Below, in pieces: positions 44,499 through 53,721 of a stretch of DNA of 64,000 nucleotides. The first letter of the stretch is position 1, and each line of letters starts with the position of its first letter. The translations under genes and the position numbers were made by a program. Below the pieces are notes generated by a model. That model was given only the letters and a program-made list of their open reading frames with translations, searched no databases and was not told the DNA's origin. The stretch lies in contig OZ253474.1 in the NCBI GenBank assembly GCA_965261695.1, forward strand, positions 2,294,001 through 2,358,000, written 5' to 3'. The stretch comes from Bin5 sp965261695 (GTDB lineage: Bacteria; Chloroflexota; Anaerolineae; Caldilineales; Caldilineaceae).

Positions 44499-44896
44499 AT
44501 GAACGACTGCCCGCTCACGGAGTTGGTGGACGTTCTGGTTCAGAACTATCTGCCCGATGCAAGCAGATGGATAGAGGGATGGCTTGACGCAAGTGAAGAG
44601 CCGTCGTTCAGGACCGAGATTCTATTTTACAATACGAGAAGTTTGTGGCAGACGGAATGGCCTATTTTGATACAATACTGGAGTCTTACCTGCTTGGCGC
44701 CAGCCACGGCGGCATCGAGAAATCGCGGTTCGATTTCCATCCGTTCACATCCCAGAAAGCGCACAAGCCGCTGCATGAAAGAGAATTTCATTTTCGCAAT
44801 GCCCGCGTAGACGAGTGGCGCGACGTGTTCACGCGCGCACAGCTGGAAAGCGCGGCCGCGATGATGCCGGCCCGGCTGCTTGACAAATTCGCGTAG
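44499..44896 (+). pseudogene. Sulfotransferase-like C-terminal remnant, frameshifted
   Basis: From ATG 44499: VDVLVQNYLPDASRWIEGWLDASEEPSFRTEILFY. A frame jump near 44635 then gives QYEKFVADGMAYFDTILESYLLG, FHFRNARVDEWRDVFTRAQLE and a stop at 44896. The last part, with R-x-G/A-x(2)-EWRD-x-FT, is the usual C-terminus of sulfotransferase-family proteins, and ILFxxYEKF resembles their PAPS-domain segment. The N-terminal P-loop part is missing. It is a decayed gene inside an active sugar locus; a distinct short gene cannot be excluded. Confidence 0.5.
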
Positions 44897-44919
44897 CCGC
44901 CAAGGTAGCAATCGCCACT

Positions 44920-47079
44920 ATGAACCGAAGCCTGATTCCACTGAGACTGGCGATGCTCATCGGCCTGTTCCTTTTGATGGGCGCCGTTTGGGTGGAAGCG
45001 CAGGGAACGATTGCGCCATATCGAAGCTACTACGTTGATAACACTGGGTATCGCGTTCCGATTCCGGATCCCTATGTATTGGATCATATTATTGAGGGGA
45101 TTTCTTTGGGAATCGGAGATCTGGCCGCGCCGAGCGACATTCTGATCAATCGCGACAGCGGTCATCTCTATATTGTGGATACAGGCAATGACCGCATCGT
45201 TGAGTTGGACTCGGAGGAGCGGGTGGTGCGGCAGTTCGGAGCTGAGCAGGCGTTGAAGGAGCCGCGCGGAATTTTTCGCGACAGCGGCGATGGCACGCTG
45301 TGGATCGCGGACACGGGCAATGCGCGTATCCTCCAGATCAGCGCCGATGGGGAACTTCTGTTGGAGTTTGGCCCGCCTGAGAGCGACGTGTTGGCAGAGA
45401 TCGATAGTGCCGCTCCAAGCAAGGTATTGGTAGACAAGCGAGGATATATCTACTATCTGGAGCAGTCCGGAGCCGGCATGATCGTGATGGATCGTCAGAA
45501 TCAGTTCCGGGGCTTCTTTGGCGCCAATCGGCTGGGATTCAGTCTGACATGGCTGTGGTCCCGCTACATGGCTACAGAGGAGCAGAGGAGAAAATTACTC
45601 CTGGCGAAGCCCACTTCCCATTCGGATATGTTTTTGGGTGACGACGGTTTCATCTACACGGCTGTGGCGGGTGAGTCGGCCCGGCAGATCCAGAAGCTTA
45701 GCCCGGTAGGTGTCAACATTTTCGTTGAGAAGAGTCTGGAAAAGAAGCTCTACCAGAATCGGATCTTCGGCGAAGAGCGGCGACCGTGGGAACCGCCCGC
45801 GCGATTTACGGCCTTGACGGTGGACGCTGCCGGGACGGTGACCGCGATAGACAGCAATTCCGGTCGCATCTATCAGTATGACCAGGATCGAAATTTGCTG
45901 ATGGCTTTTGGCCGTTTGGGCACGAGTCACATTCAGTTTAGCGTCCCGACCGAGGTTGAGGTGGACAGTCGCGGTCGTCTCTACGTGCTCGATACCGGGC
46001 GGGCTGTGATCCATGTGCTCCAACCGACGCTGTTCGCCGAACTGGTCCATCGAGCCAGTTCGTTGCAGTTTGACGGGCACTATGAAGAGGCGGCAAACAG
46101 TTGGCAGCAAGTTCTGGGGGAGGCCTCGCACTACGAATTGGCGCACAGCGGCATTGGGGCGGTCCATTACCATGAGGAACGCTGGCAGGAGGCGATGGAC
46201 GCGTACTCGCTGGCTCGCGATCAGCTGGGTTATTCGCTCGCTTTCTACGAGTATCGCCAGGGCTTGTTGCGCCGCAACATGGGCTGGCTGGTGACGGGCG
46301 TTTTTGGGCTGATGGTGGTCGTGATAATCTGGCCGGCTGTATCCCGCCGCAGGCCGCGCAGCAGTTCGAGACCGGTGCAACGACACTACGGAGAGCGACG
46401 ACTGCATCCGCTACTGGGAATCATGGTGCAGCCGATCCAGACCTTTGAGTCGCTGAAGACGGGTCAAGCGCTGTGGCCGGCTGTGACCCTGGTCGCGCTG
46501 GCAGCGCTGGTTCGGTTGCTCAGCTTGATGCTGCTGGCGTTTCACATGCGTGCCACGCCGTCGGCCGGTTCGGTGGTGAATTGGCTGCGCCTGTATCGGC
46601 CTGTGGCCGCTTATCTGCTACCCGAGTTGCGCTGGGAAGATGCCAACCTGGTCGTAGAAGTGTTGCGCATTGTCATTCCCTGGCTTCTGTGGACGACCGC
46701 CAACTATGGCGTGTCGACGCTGTTCGACGGCGAAGGCACTTTTCGGGGTGTAATGCGCACGACGGCTTACTGCCTGGTGCCCTACATCGTGTTCGCTGTG
46801 CCGATCGCGCTGATGAGCCACGGGATGACGGCGCAAGAGCGCGGGTTATACGAAACGCTGTGGGGCCTGGTCTTCTATTGGGTGCTTTTCCTTCTCGTGC
46901 TTCAGGTTTTGAGCGTGCATGACTTTCCGTTACTGCGGACGCTGGGCGTGGGGATGGGCATGTCCTTTGGCATGCTGATTCTGGCGGCTGCGATCCTGTT
47001 GGTCTTTCTGCTTGGTGGTGAGGTCGCCAGCTTTTTGGGAGAGCTTCTGTATGAAAGCATTCTCATCTTGTACTTGTAG
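44920..47079 (+). CDS. NHL-repeat protein fused to C-terminal membrane domain (Yip1-like)
   Basis: 719 residues. A signal segment (RLAMLIGLFLLMGAVWVEA, residues 9-27) is followed by at least four NHL beta-propeller repeats (APSDILINRDSGHLYIVDTGNDRIVELD, EPRGIFRDSGDGTLWIADTGNARILQI, PTEVEVDSRGRLYVLDTGRAVIHVL) and a TPR-like segment (YEEAANSWQQVLGEASHYELAHSGIG). The C-terminal third has about five transmembrane segments starting at WLVTGVFGLMVVVIIWPAV, then MVQPIQTFESLKTG, a Yip1-like start. The topology is probably an outside propeller and a membrane domain. It overlaps the next gene by 29 nt, so it is in the operon. The role is likely sensing or substrate docking. Confidence 0.8.
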   Translation: MNRSLIPLRLAMLIGLFLLMGAVWVEAQGTIAPYRSYYVDNTGYRVPIPDPYVLDHIIEGISLGIGDLAAPSDILINRDSGHLYIVDTGNDRIVELDSEERVVRQFGAEQALKEPRGIFRDSGDGTLWIADTGNARILQISADGELLLEFGPPESDVLAEIDSAAPSKVLVDKRGYIYYLEQSGAGMIVMDRQNQFRGFFGANRLGFSLTWLWSRYMATEEQRRKLLLAKPTSHSDMFLGDDGFIYTAVAGESARQIQKLSPVGVNIFVEKSLEKKLYQNRIFGEERRPWEPPARFTALTVDAAGTVTAIDSNSGRIYQYDQDRNLLMAFGRLGTSHIQFSVPTEVEVDSRGRLYVLDTGRAVIHVLQPTLFAELVHRASSLQFDGHYEEAANSWQQVLGEASHYELAHSGIGAVHYHEERWQEAMDAYSLARDQLGYSLAFYEYRQGLLRRNMGWLVTGVFGLMVVVIIWPAVSRRRPRSSSRPVQRHYGERRLHPLLGIMVQPIQTFESLKTGQALWPAVTLVALAALVRLLSLMLLAFHMRATPSAGSVVNWLRLYRPVAAYLLPELRWEDANLVVEVLRIVIPWLLWTTANYGVSTLFDGEGTFRGVMRTTAYCLVPYIVFAVPIALMSHGMTAQERGLYETLWGLVFYWVLFLLVLQVLSVHDFPLLRTLGVGMGMSFGMLILAAAILLVFLLGGEVASFLGELLYESILILYL

Positions 47080-49369
47080 CGCTTTCACCAGAAATGCGGT
47101 GCTGATTTGCGGCGGTTTGCTGCTAATTGTGATAGCGGCCACCAGCCCCGCTTTGGCCCAGGAAGAAGAACCCCTACGCGGCGCCCAGTCGGTCGTGAGC
47201 GAGGTCCCTGCAAGCTACAGCCTGGTGGCGGAAAGTAGTTATCTGCAACTGTATATGGAGTTGGAAACGGCGCGCATTGCGGTGCGGGACCGGCGATCGG
47301 CGCGAGTTTGGTTGAGCACGCCCTCTGCGTCTCAGTCCGAAGCGGTCCCCGTCAGTCAACGGGAGAATTTCGGTTCGGTGTTCTACGCCTATTTCACGCG
47401 CGGACAGGGGACGCAGGCGCGCCGGGAGAACAGTGTGTCCAATGTATCGGATTTCAGGATCGAGCGGATCGCCAATGGAGTTGTTGTTTGGTACGAAATG
47501 GCAAAGCTGGAAGTCTCTTTGGCGCTGCGCTACGAACTGGGACCCGACTATTTGAATATCGCGCTGGATGAGGCCAACCTGGTGGAGTCGGAACAGAGCC
47601 GGTTTGTCGCGATCGAGTTGCTGCCCTATTTGGGGGCAACACCATACTTGGCGGAGACGCCAGCCTATTTTGTCTTGCCCGACGGCCCTGGTGCCCTCAC
47701 CTATGTTGGAGGACCCCAGCCTGGCACTCGCAGCAAGTTCAGCGCGGCGGCGTATGGTTCGCATACGTACTTTTTTGGCCAGCCGCCGAAACAGCACACG
47801 CCGCTGGCAGCATTCGGCATTGTACATCCTGCCCCCAATTCCTCTGTTTCAGCGGGGGAAGGAGGCGGCGGTGCAGTGCTGGGCGTGGCGACTGTGGGGG
47901 CCGGAGATACGTCGGTCGAAGCGAACGTCAGCCACAATCCGCTGGCGTTTAGCCGCGCCAATATACGTTTCATCTATCGCCGCCTTGCCCAATTTCCGAT
48001 GCGCCAGGGTGTCTTCAAACAGTATTATCAGTCGGATAGCGTGCAGGGCGATCGGGCAATCCGGTTCTTCTTCCTGACGGGTGAGGAGGCGAGTTGGGTG
48101 GGGATAGCGCAAAGGTTGCGTCAACACCTGATAGAGGATCACGGTCTGCAACGTCTCAGCCCGCCTTCAGGTGAAAAAAAGAGGGGGGAGGGCAGAGCGG
48201 CGTTGCGCCTGCGTCTGGTAATGGGAGCGGAGAAGCCGGGCCTGTTCTGGCGTCGCTTCGTCACGGCGACGAGTTTTGCGGAGGCAGCCGAAATCGTCCG
48301 CGCCTTCCACGCCGCTGGCATGACGGCTCTGGACATCGTGCTCATGGGGTGGGAACACGATGGCTATGAAGGCAACCTGCCGAAACGCTTACCGCCCGAC
48401 CGGCGGCTGGGGGGAACGCAGGGGTTGAAGGATCTGGTTACAGCAGTTCATGGGCTGGGACGGGCCGAGGAGGACGCTCTGGAAGGAAGGCTTTTTCTCG
48501 AGAGCGACTACACGCTGGCGCTGTTGGAGAATGGCGGCTTCCTTCCCGTAACCAACGTTGTGCTGCAATCCAATCTGCTGCCCGTAAGCGACCTGATAAG
48601 CTATGGTCTTGGCCAGGAGGTGCCTCGAGAACTGAAGCGGAACCGGTTCTTTCTTAACGCGGTCTACGCCACAGAGCGTTATCTCCTGCCCGAAGCGCCG
48701 CGCCTGGCAGAGCTTGGCGTAGATGGACTGGAGTTGCGATGGGCAGGCGAGCTGCTGCTGCCGGATGCCAACCCGATACATCCCCTGCAGCGTACGGAGG
48801 CTGCCGGGGCGTGGCGACGCCAGCTGACAGTCATCGCTGATGCGATGGGGTCAGTTGCCGCCCAAGGTGGCAACGCCTATGTGCTGGGCATCGCCGACAC
48901 GGTCACTCAGTTCCCCCTCTATCGCAGCAACTATGTCTTCGCGGACGAAACGGTGCCCTTCTATCCCATCGCGACGCATGGCCTGGTGCGCCTCTACGGA
49001 GAGCCGACGAATCTCGACGACGATCCGCGGAGGGATTTCCTACGACGTTTGGAATACGGCATGCTGCCGGTTTATGAGTTGACTTATCGGGAGCCGCTTG
49101 TGCTGGTGAGGACGACCTACCCAGAACTATACAGTTCGCAATACTTGGACTGGATGGATCGGGCCGCACGCGAGTACAATGTTGCCGTGGAAAGATTGGG
49201 CCATACCGTAAGCCAATTCATCGTCGCGCATCGCCAGCTCGCCCCACAGGTTTTTGAGACCACCTATGAGGACGGGACGCGAGTCATTGTCAACTACGGT
49301 CGCGAGGGGTATTGGAGCGACGGCGTGCGGGTTGAAGCGCTGGGGTATGTGATCAGGGGCAAGGAGTAG
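47051..49369 (+). CDS. Secreted DUF5696-like protein
   Basis: 772 residues from ATG 47051 (GGGAGAGC 5 nt upstream), overlapping the previous stop by 29 nt. A signal peptide ends near SPALAQ. The body has IAVRDRRSARVWLSTP, a central GLFWRRFVTATSFAEAAEIVRAFHAAGMTALDIVLMGWEHDGY barrel-like segment, and VRTTYPELYSSQYLDWMDRAAREYN and YEDGTRVIVNYGREGY near the end. These are DUF5696-type features, a family seen beside sugar ABC transporters in Bacillota and Chloroflexota. The W-E-H-D-G motif suggests a glycoside-hydrolase-type active site. The enzymatic role is unproven. Confidence 0.75.
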   Translation: MKAFSSCTCSAFTRNAVLICGGLLLIVIAATSPALAQEEEPLRGAQSVVSEVPASYSLVAESSYLQLYMELETARIAVRDRRSARVWLSTPSASQSEAVPVSQRENFGSVFYAYFTRGQGTQARRENSVSNVSDFRIERIANGVVVWYEMAKLEVSLALRYELGPDYLNIALDEANLVESEQSRFVAIELLPYLGATPYLAETPAYFVLPDGPGALTYVGGPQPGTRSKFSAAAYGSHTYFFGQPPKQHTPLAAFGIVHPAPNSSVSAGEGGGGAVLGVATVGAGDTSVEANVSHNPLAFSRANIRFIYRRLAQFPMRQGVFKQYYQSDSVQGDRAIRFFFLTGEEASWVGIAQRLRQHLIEDHGLQRLSPPSGEKKRGEGRAALRLRLVMGAEKPGLFWRRFVTATSFAEAAEIVRAFHAAGMTALDIVLMGWEHDGYEGNLPKRLPPDRRLGGTQGLKDLVTAVHGLGRAEEDALEGRLFLESDYTLALLENGGFLPVTNVVLQSNLLPVSDLISYGLGQEVPRELKRNRFFLNAVYATERYLLPEAPRLAELGVDGLELRWAGELLLPDANPIHPLQRTEAAGAWRRQLTVIADAMGSVAAQGGNAYVLGIADTVTQFPLYRSNYVFADETVPFYPIATHGLVRLYGEPTNLDDDPRRDFLRRLEYGMLPVYELTYREPLVLVRTTYPELYSSQYLDWMDRAAREYNVAVERLGHTVSQFIVAHRQLAPQVFETTYEDGTRVIVNYGREGYWSDGVRVEALGYVIRGKE

Positions 49370-49377
49370 AGCGTAAG

Positions 49378-50253
49378 ATGAATCTGAGCTTGAGGAAGCA
49401 AGAAATGATTTGGGGATATGTGTTCGTCACTCCCTGGGTCATTGGCGCCGCACTGTTGTTGATGTGGCCCCTGTTACGCTCGCTGCTGCTGAGCTTTGAA
49501 AATGTGAGGGACCTGATCAATCTGCAAACTGAGTGGGTGGGGTTGGCAAACTACACTGAGGCCTTCAGAGAAGACGTCAGATTTCTGCCAAGACTGCTCG
49601 GCAGCGTGCAAGACCTGGCGGTAAACCTGCCGCTCATCCTGGTTTTCTCACTGACGATGGCGCTCCTGGTGACAGGCGTCAACCGAGGACAGACATTTTT
49701 GCGCGCGGTCTTCTTCCTGCCTGTCGTGATCGGAAGTTCGGGCGTGATCACCGAGCTGCTCGAGGCGGGAGCGGGTGACATGATCGTAGATGGCACAATG
49801 GAACGTCTCATGGCAGGCCTTGGCGAGTCTACCGGGGAGGAGCAGGGGTTAGTCGCGCCTGTTCAGGTGGTTGTAGAACGGCTGACACTCATCATCTGGC
49901 ATACGGGTGTGCAGATTTTGCTTTTCATCGCCGGCCTCAACAGCATTCCCCCGTCATTGTATGAGGCGGCCAAGGTGGACGGTTCGACTGGGTGGGAGGC
50001 GTTCTGGAAGATCACGCTGCCGATGCTATCGCCGGTCATTCTCGTGGCCGCCATCTACACGGTCATCGACTCGTTCACCGATCCGCTGAATTCGGTGGTC
50101 AACTACATCATGGAGATCAGCATCCGTGAGCAGTTGCGTCTGGGCTACGGCGCCGCGCTGAGCTGGATGTATTTTGTGGTCGTATTCTTGCTGATTCTGT
50201 TGCTTGTGAGGATTTCGTCGGGGCTGGTCTTCTACATGGGAGAGAGGCAATGA
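49378..50253 (+). CDS. Sugar ABC transporter permease, MalF/UgpA type
   Basis: 291 residues, six transmembrane segments. The N-terminus (KQEMIWGYVFVTPWVIGAALLLMWPLLRSL) is a typical first helix. The EAA loop reads IPPSLYEAAKVDGSTGWEAFWKITLPMLSPVI, with EAAKVDGS at about residue 199, the ATPase-docking site. It begins 8 nt after the DUF5696-like gene and overlaps the next permease by 4 nt (ATGA). It forms the channel with the MalG-type partner. Confidence 0.95.
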   Translation: MNLSLRKQEMIWGYVFVTPWVIGAALLLMWPLLRSLLLSFENVRDLINLQTEWVGLANYTEAFREDVRFLPRLLGSVQDLAVNLPLILVFSLTMALLVTGVNRGQTFLRAVFFLPVVIGSSGVITELLEAGAGDMIVDGTMERLMAGLGESTGEEQGLVAPVQVVVERLTLIIWHTGVQILLFIAGLNSIPPSLYEAAKVDGSTGWEAFWKITLPMLSPVILVAAIYTVIDSFTDPLNSVVNYIMEISIREQLRLGYGAALSWMYFVVVFLLILLLVRISSGLVFYMGERQ

Positions 50254-51215
50254 GCACGACAGGCAATCCGACAAGTGGCGGAGGGCAACGTTCAGGCGCG
50301 ACTGGGGCGCGCAGGCGGATCGCGGGCCGTCGTCACTGGCGTTTCGCGGCTCAAACTGCTGGCATCATCTTGCGCTGGGTCGTGCTGATTGAGTTTATCT
50401 ACGTGTTTCTTTTTCCCCTAATCTTTATGGTGGCGACTTCGCTGAAGACGGTAGGGGAGCTCAACAACCCGACGGTTCACTGGATCTCGCGCAGCCCCTC
50501 GCTGCAGGCGTATGAGATTGCGTTTACAGTGCTCAAGTATATGGAGGCCATAGGCATCAGCGCGGCCACCAGTGTTTTGGCGGCGGCGGGCCAGACGCTG
50601 GCCGGCGCGATGATCGCGTATGGGTTTGCCCGGATGCGTTTTCCTGGCCGCGATTTTCTGTTTGGTGTGCTGCTGTTCTCTATCGTGATACCCCTGCAGA
50701 CGGTCATGATTCCTCAGTTCATACTGTTTACCAAGCTGAAGTGGATGAATACCTACCTGCCACTGATCCTGCCGGCGTGGCTCGGCTTCGGAGTGCGGGG
50801 CGGCATCTTGCTGATCGTCTTCCGGCAGTTCTTCCGCGGGTTGCCCTACGAACTGGAGGACGCGGCCTACGTAGACGGCGCGGGGCCGTTGCGGACCTTT
50901 GGGCAGATCATGTTGCCGCTGGCAAAACCTGGTATCCTGGTCGTTTTTCTCTTCTCATTAGTTTGGACCTGGAACGATCTTTTTGTTCCGTCTATGGTGC
51001 TGCGGAAACCGGAGTTGTTGACGCTTCCGCAACGGATGCTTGCCTTCGTGGAATGGTTTCTGGCCACGGAGCAGGGGCTATTCGGCGTGTATGAACTGCA
51101 GGAGAACATCTTGATGGCAGGGGTGACGCTGACGGTGATTCCGATGTTGGTTGTCTATATCTTTGCGCAGCGCTACTTCACCCAGAGCGTTGATCGCACC
51201 GGCCTTGTGGAGTAG
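50250..51215 (+). CDS. Sugar ABC transporter permease, MalG/UgpE type
   Basis: 321 residues. The cytoplasmic N-terminus is Gly/Arg-rich, followed by six helices from LRWVVLIEFIYVFLFPLIFMVATSLK. The EAA loop is LPYELEDAAYVDGAGPLRTFGQIMLPLAKPG, near residue 208. The start overlaps the MalF-type stop. No ATP-binding protein gene is in the window, so the importer must use a shared MsmX/UgpC-type ATPase. This gene ends 85 nt before the sulfatase. Confidence 0.95.
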   Translation: MSTTGNPTSGGGQRSGATGARRRIAGRRHWRFAAQTAGIILRWVVLIEFIYVFLFPLIFMVATSLKTVGELNNPTVHWISRSPSLQAYEIAFTVLKYMEAIGISAATSVLAAAGQTLAGAMIAYGFARMRFPGRDFLFGVLLFSIVIPLQTVMIPQFILFTKLKWMNTYLPLILPAWLGFGVRGGILLIVFRQFFRGLPYELEDAAYVDGAGPLRTFGQIMLPLAKPGILVVFLFSLVWTWNDLFVPSMVLRKPELLTLPQRMLAFVEWFLATEQGLFGVYELQENILMAGVTLTVIPMLVVYIFAQRYFTQSVDRTGLVE

Positions 51216-51300
51216 ATGAGCAGGACTGGCCGCTTCAAGCGGGCAGTTCAGGTTGGCTGGCGCATTCAACCGTTCCTTGCAGAGGAGGAGTTTAGCGGAC

Positions 51301-52767
51301 ATGGACACACAAGGCAATCGCCCCAATATAATGGTCATCCACTGCCACGATTTGGGGCGGCATCTGGGCTGCTATGGCTGGGATGTGCGAACGCCGAACA
51401 TAGACAGGCTTGCCGCCGGAGGCGCGGTCTTCACCAACCATTACAGTACGGCGGCGACCTGCTCTCCCTCGCGAGGCAGCAGAATAACCGGCATGTATCC
51501 GTTGCGCAATGGAATGTGGGGCCACGCGCAGTTCGGGTGGTCGATAGATGCGGGAATCAAGACGATTGCTGAATACTTGAGTGAGGCCGACTACGAGACG
51601 TATTCCTTCGGGTTCCAGCTGTATGCGAACGAGGACAAACGCGGTTTCACTCATCCGATTGAATCGGCCACAAACAGCGCGCTGGATGTGGCACCCAAGG
51701 TGCTCCAATTTATCGAGGAGTACGATGTGAGCGGCGGCCCGTTTTACGCTGATATCGGATTCGACGAGGTCCATCGGGTAACCCCGTTGGGCGGGTTCAT
51801 CGCCGGTGCGGAGACGCCTCGTAGCAATTTGCCCCGTTACGTAAGCAGGAAGGAGAATCCGGGGGCGTACCGTGGACAAGCGGTGCGCATGGTCGAACAC
51901 CCGATCGACTCCTATCAGGAGGAATACGATTCGGAAAAAATTCGGACGCTGCCGTATCTGCCGGACCTGGCGGGAATACGTCAGGACCTGGCCGATCTGT
52001 ATACGGTGGTGACGAGCGTACTCGATGTGGCCGTCGGACAGATCCTTGATGCGCTACGCGAACGCGGCCTGGAGGAAGATACGCTCGTCATATTCACCAC
52101 AGACCACGGGATAGATATTCCGCGGAGTAAAGGGAGCCTCTATGACGCGGGGATGGGAACGGCCTTTGTGATTCGCTATCCGCGATGTGTGCGGGCGGGC
52201 GTCCGGCATGACGAGCTAATCAGCAATGTGGACATGCTGCCGACGCTGCTGGAACTGGTGGATTACGCGATTCCGCCGGATCTGGACGGGCGCTCGTTTC
52301 TGCCGTTGCTGGTGGGAGGCGATTACAGGCCGAGAGAGCAGATTTGGGCGGAAAGCAGTTGGCACGGGATGTATTTCGCTCTGCGGGCGATCCGAACAGA
52401 GCGTTTCAAGTATATACGCAACTTTTTCGTGCCGCACGCGTTTGAGATCAATAGCACGGAGAGCCTGGCCGGGCGGGCGGTGCTGGCGCAAGCGTACGAA
52501 AGCAAGGCGCCGTTGGAGGAGTTGTACGACCTTGAGCGAGACCCGCACGAGCAGAGCAACCTGGCGCCGCCGAGAACGATGCACGATCTGATGGATAAGG
52601 GCGTTCCGGTGAAGGACAGCCCGCTTGCCGAAGGCGATCCGGCATACAAGGAAATTGTCCTTGCTTTGAGCGAAGAAATGAGACACTATATGGCTATGAC
52701 GAAGGACCCGCTTCTGACCGGCCCTGTACCGCACATTGCGCAGCATCTGATTTGGGAGCGATTCTGA
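51301..52767 (+). CDS. Sulfatase (type I, formylglycine-dependent)
   Basis: 488 residues; ATG 51301 follows GAGGAGGAG. The catalytic motif C-S-P-S-R at Cys54-Arg58 (ATCSPSRGSRITG) marks a cysteine-type enzyme that needs a formylglycine-generating protein. Metal ligands would be in the N-terminal VIHCHDLGRH and in VIFTTDHGIDI. The second of the usual adjacent Asp pair is His-x-Asp here. No signal peptide is visible, so it may act on imported sugar sulfates in the cytoplasm. It fits the locus as a desulfation step; the substrate is unknown. Confidence 0.93.
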   Translation: MDTQGNRPNIMVIHCHDLGRHLGCYGWDVRTPNIDRLAAGGAVFTNHYSTAATCSPSRGSRITGMYPLRNGMWGHAQFGWSIDAGIKTIAEYLSEADYETYSFGFQLYANEDKRGFTHPIESATNSALDVAPKVLQFIEEYDVSGGPFYADIGFDEVHRVTPLGGFIAGAETPRSNLPRYVSRKENPGAYRGQAVRMVEHPIDSYQEEYDSEKIRTLPYLPDLAGIRQDLADLYTVVTSVLDVAVGQILDALRERGLEEDTLVIFTTDHGIDIPRSKGSLYDAGMGTAFVIRYPRCVRAGVRHDELISNVDMLPTLLELVDYAIPPDLDGRSFLPLLVGGDYRPREQIWAESSWHGMYFALRAIRTERFKYIRNFFVPHAFEINSTESLAGRAVLAQAYESKAPLEELYDLERDPHEQSNLAPPRTMHDLMDKGVPVKDSPLAEGDPAYKEIVLALSEEMRHYMAMTKDPLLTGPVPHIAQHLIWERF

Positions 52768-52831
52768 AGACGTGATGACGTGATCTACGACACGGCAAAC
52801 CGGTTTGCGCATACCTGGAAAGGAGAGAGCA

Positions 52832-53629
52832 ATGCTAACATCTGAGCAGTTGGAACATTTCAGAACGTTCGGCTTTATCGTCCTGCGGCAGGGCTTCTCA
52901 CCGCAGGAGATGGAAGAGTTCAGCCGTATGTTTGACGAAATGTTGGCCGAGGACCGGCAGGGAGAACCGTTTGCAGGGAAGCAGCGGCAAGCCCTGTTTG
53001 GATTCATTGAGAAGCGGGCTGCGCTGCGAAACCTGGCCGAAGATGATCGCATTTACGAAGCGATCGAACAGTATCTCGGCCCCGGCTTTGCCTGGATTGG
53101 CTCGGCCGGCAACCTGTACGTGGATGATACAGGCTGGCATCCAGATGGATCAGAGATGAATTACCTGCGGATCAAGGTGGTCTTCTATCTGGATTCGGTG
53201 GCCAAGGATACAGGATGTTTGCGGGTGATTCCAGGTTCTCACCGGCTGCCACTGCACGATGACCTCAAGCCGTTGAAAGATCAACGGGCGGACGCGAGCC
53301 AGTCGCCGTTCTCGACTTCGCCGCGGGATGTACCCTGTTTTCCGCTGGAATCTGAGCCGGGGGATGTAGCTTTCTTCGACCAGAATCTTTGGCACGCTTC
53401 GTTCGGCGGGCGGAGCGGTCGCCGGATGTTCACGCTCAACTTCGGGGCCAAACCTACCGAGGACGAACACTTCGCCTACCTGCAACGAGGGCATGAGAAC
53501 AATAAGGTGTTTGCCAAAGAGATGCAGGCCACGCCAAGAAACCGTTTCCACGAAGACTCGTTCCTGTACAGCGACAGGCCGCGCATTCAAGGCATGGTGA
53601 AACCGATCCTGGAGTTGGGGATTAAGTAG
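52832..53629 (+). CDS. Phytanoyl-CoA dioxygenase-family oxygenase
   Basis: 265 residues; ATG 52832 follows GGAAAGGAGAGAGCA. The 2-His-1-carboxylate iron site reads WHPDGS (His103, Asp105) and LWHASFGGRSGRR (His188), with Arg198 for 2-oxoglutarate. The N-terminal FRTFGFIVLRQGFSPQEMEEF is the family start. It hydroxylates or demethylates small organic molecules; in sugar loci it may act on a methylated or sulfated group. Here it lies between a sulfatase and an alcohol dehydrogenase, which suggests a cleavage-then-oxidation sequence. Confidence 0.9.
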   Translation: MLTSEQLEHFRTFGFIVLRQGFSPQEMEEFSRMFDEMLAEDRQGEPFAGKQRQALFGFIEKRAALRNLAEDDRIYEAIEQYLGPGFAWIGSAGNLYVDDTGWHPDGSEMNYLRIKVVFYLDSVAKDTGCLRVIPGSHRLPLHDDLKPLKDQRADASQSPFSTSPRDVPCFPLESEPGDVAFFDQNLWHASFGGRSGRRMFTLNFGAKPTEDEHFAYLQRGHENNKVFAKEMQATPRNRFHEDSFLYSDRPRIQGMVKPILELGIK

Positions 53630-53721
53630 AAACTTGGCTCTTGCCGGTAGATGCGGTGTCCGCTGGGAAGGACGTTCTTCTTGCGGCTCTTGGATAGGGG
53701 TTCTCGCAGGATGGGGCTGAT

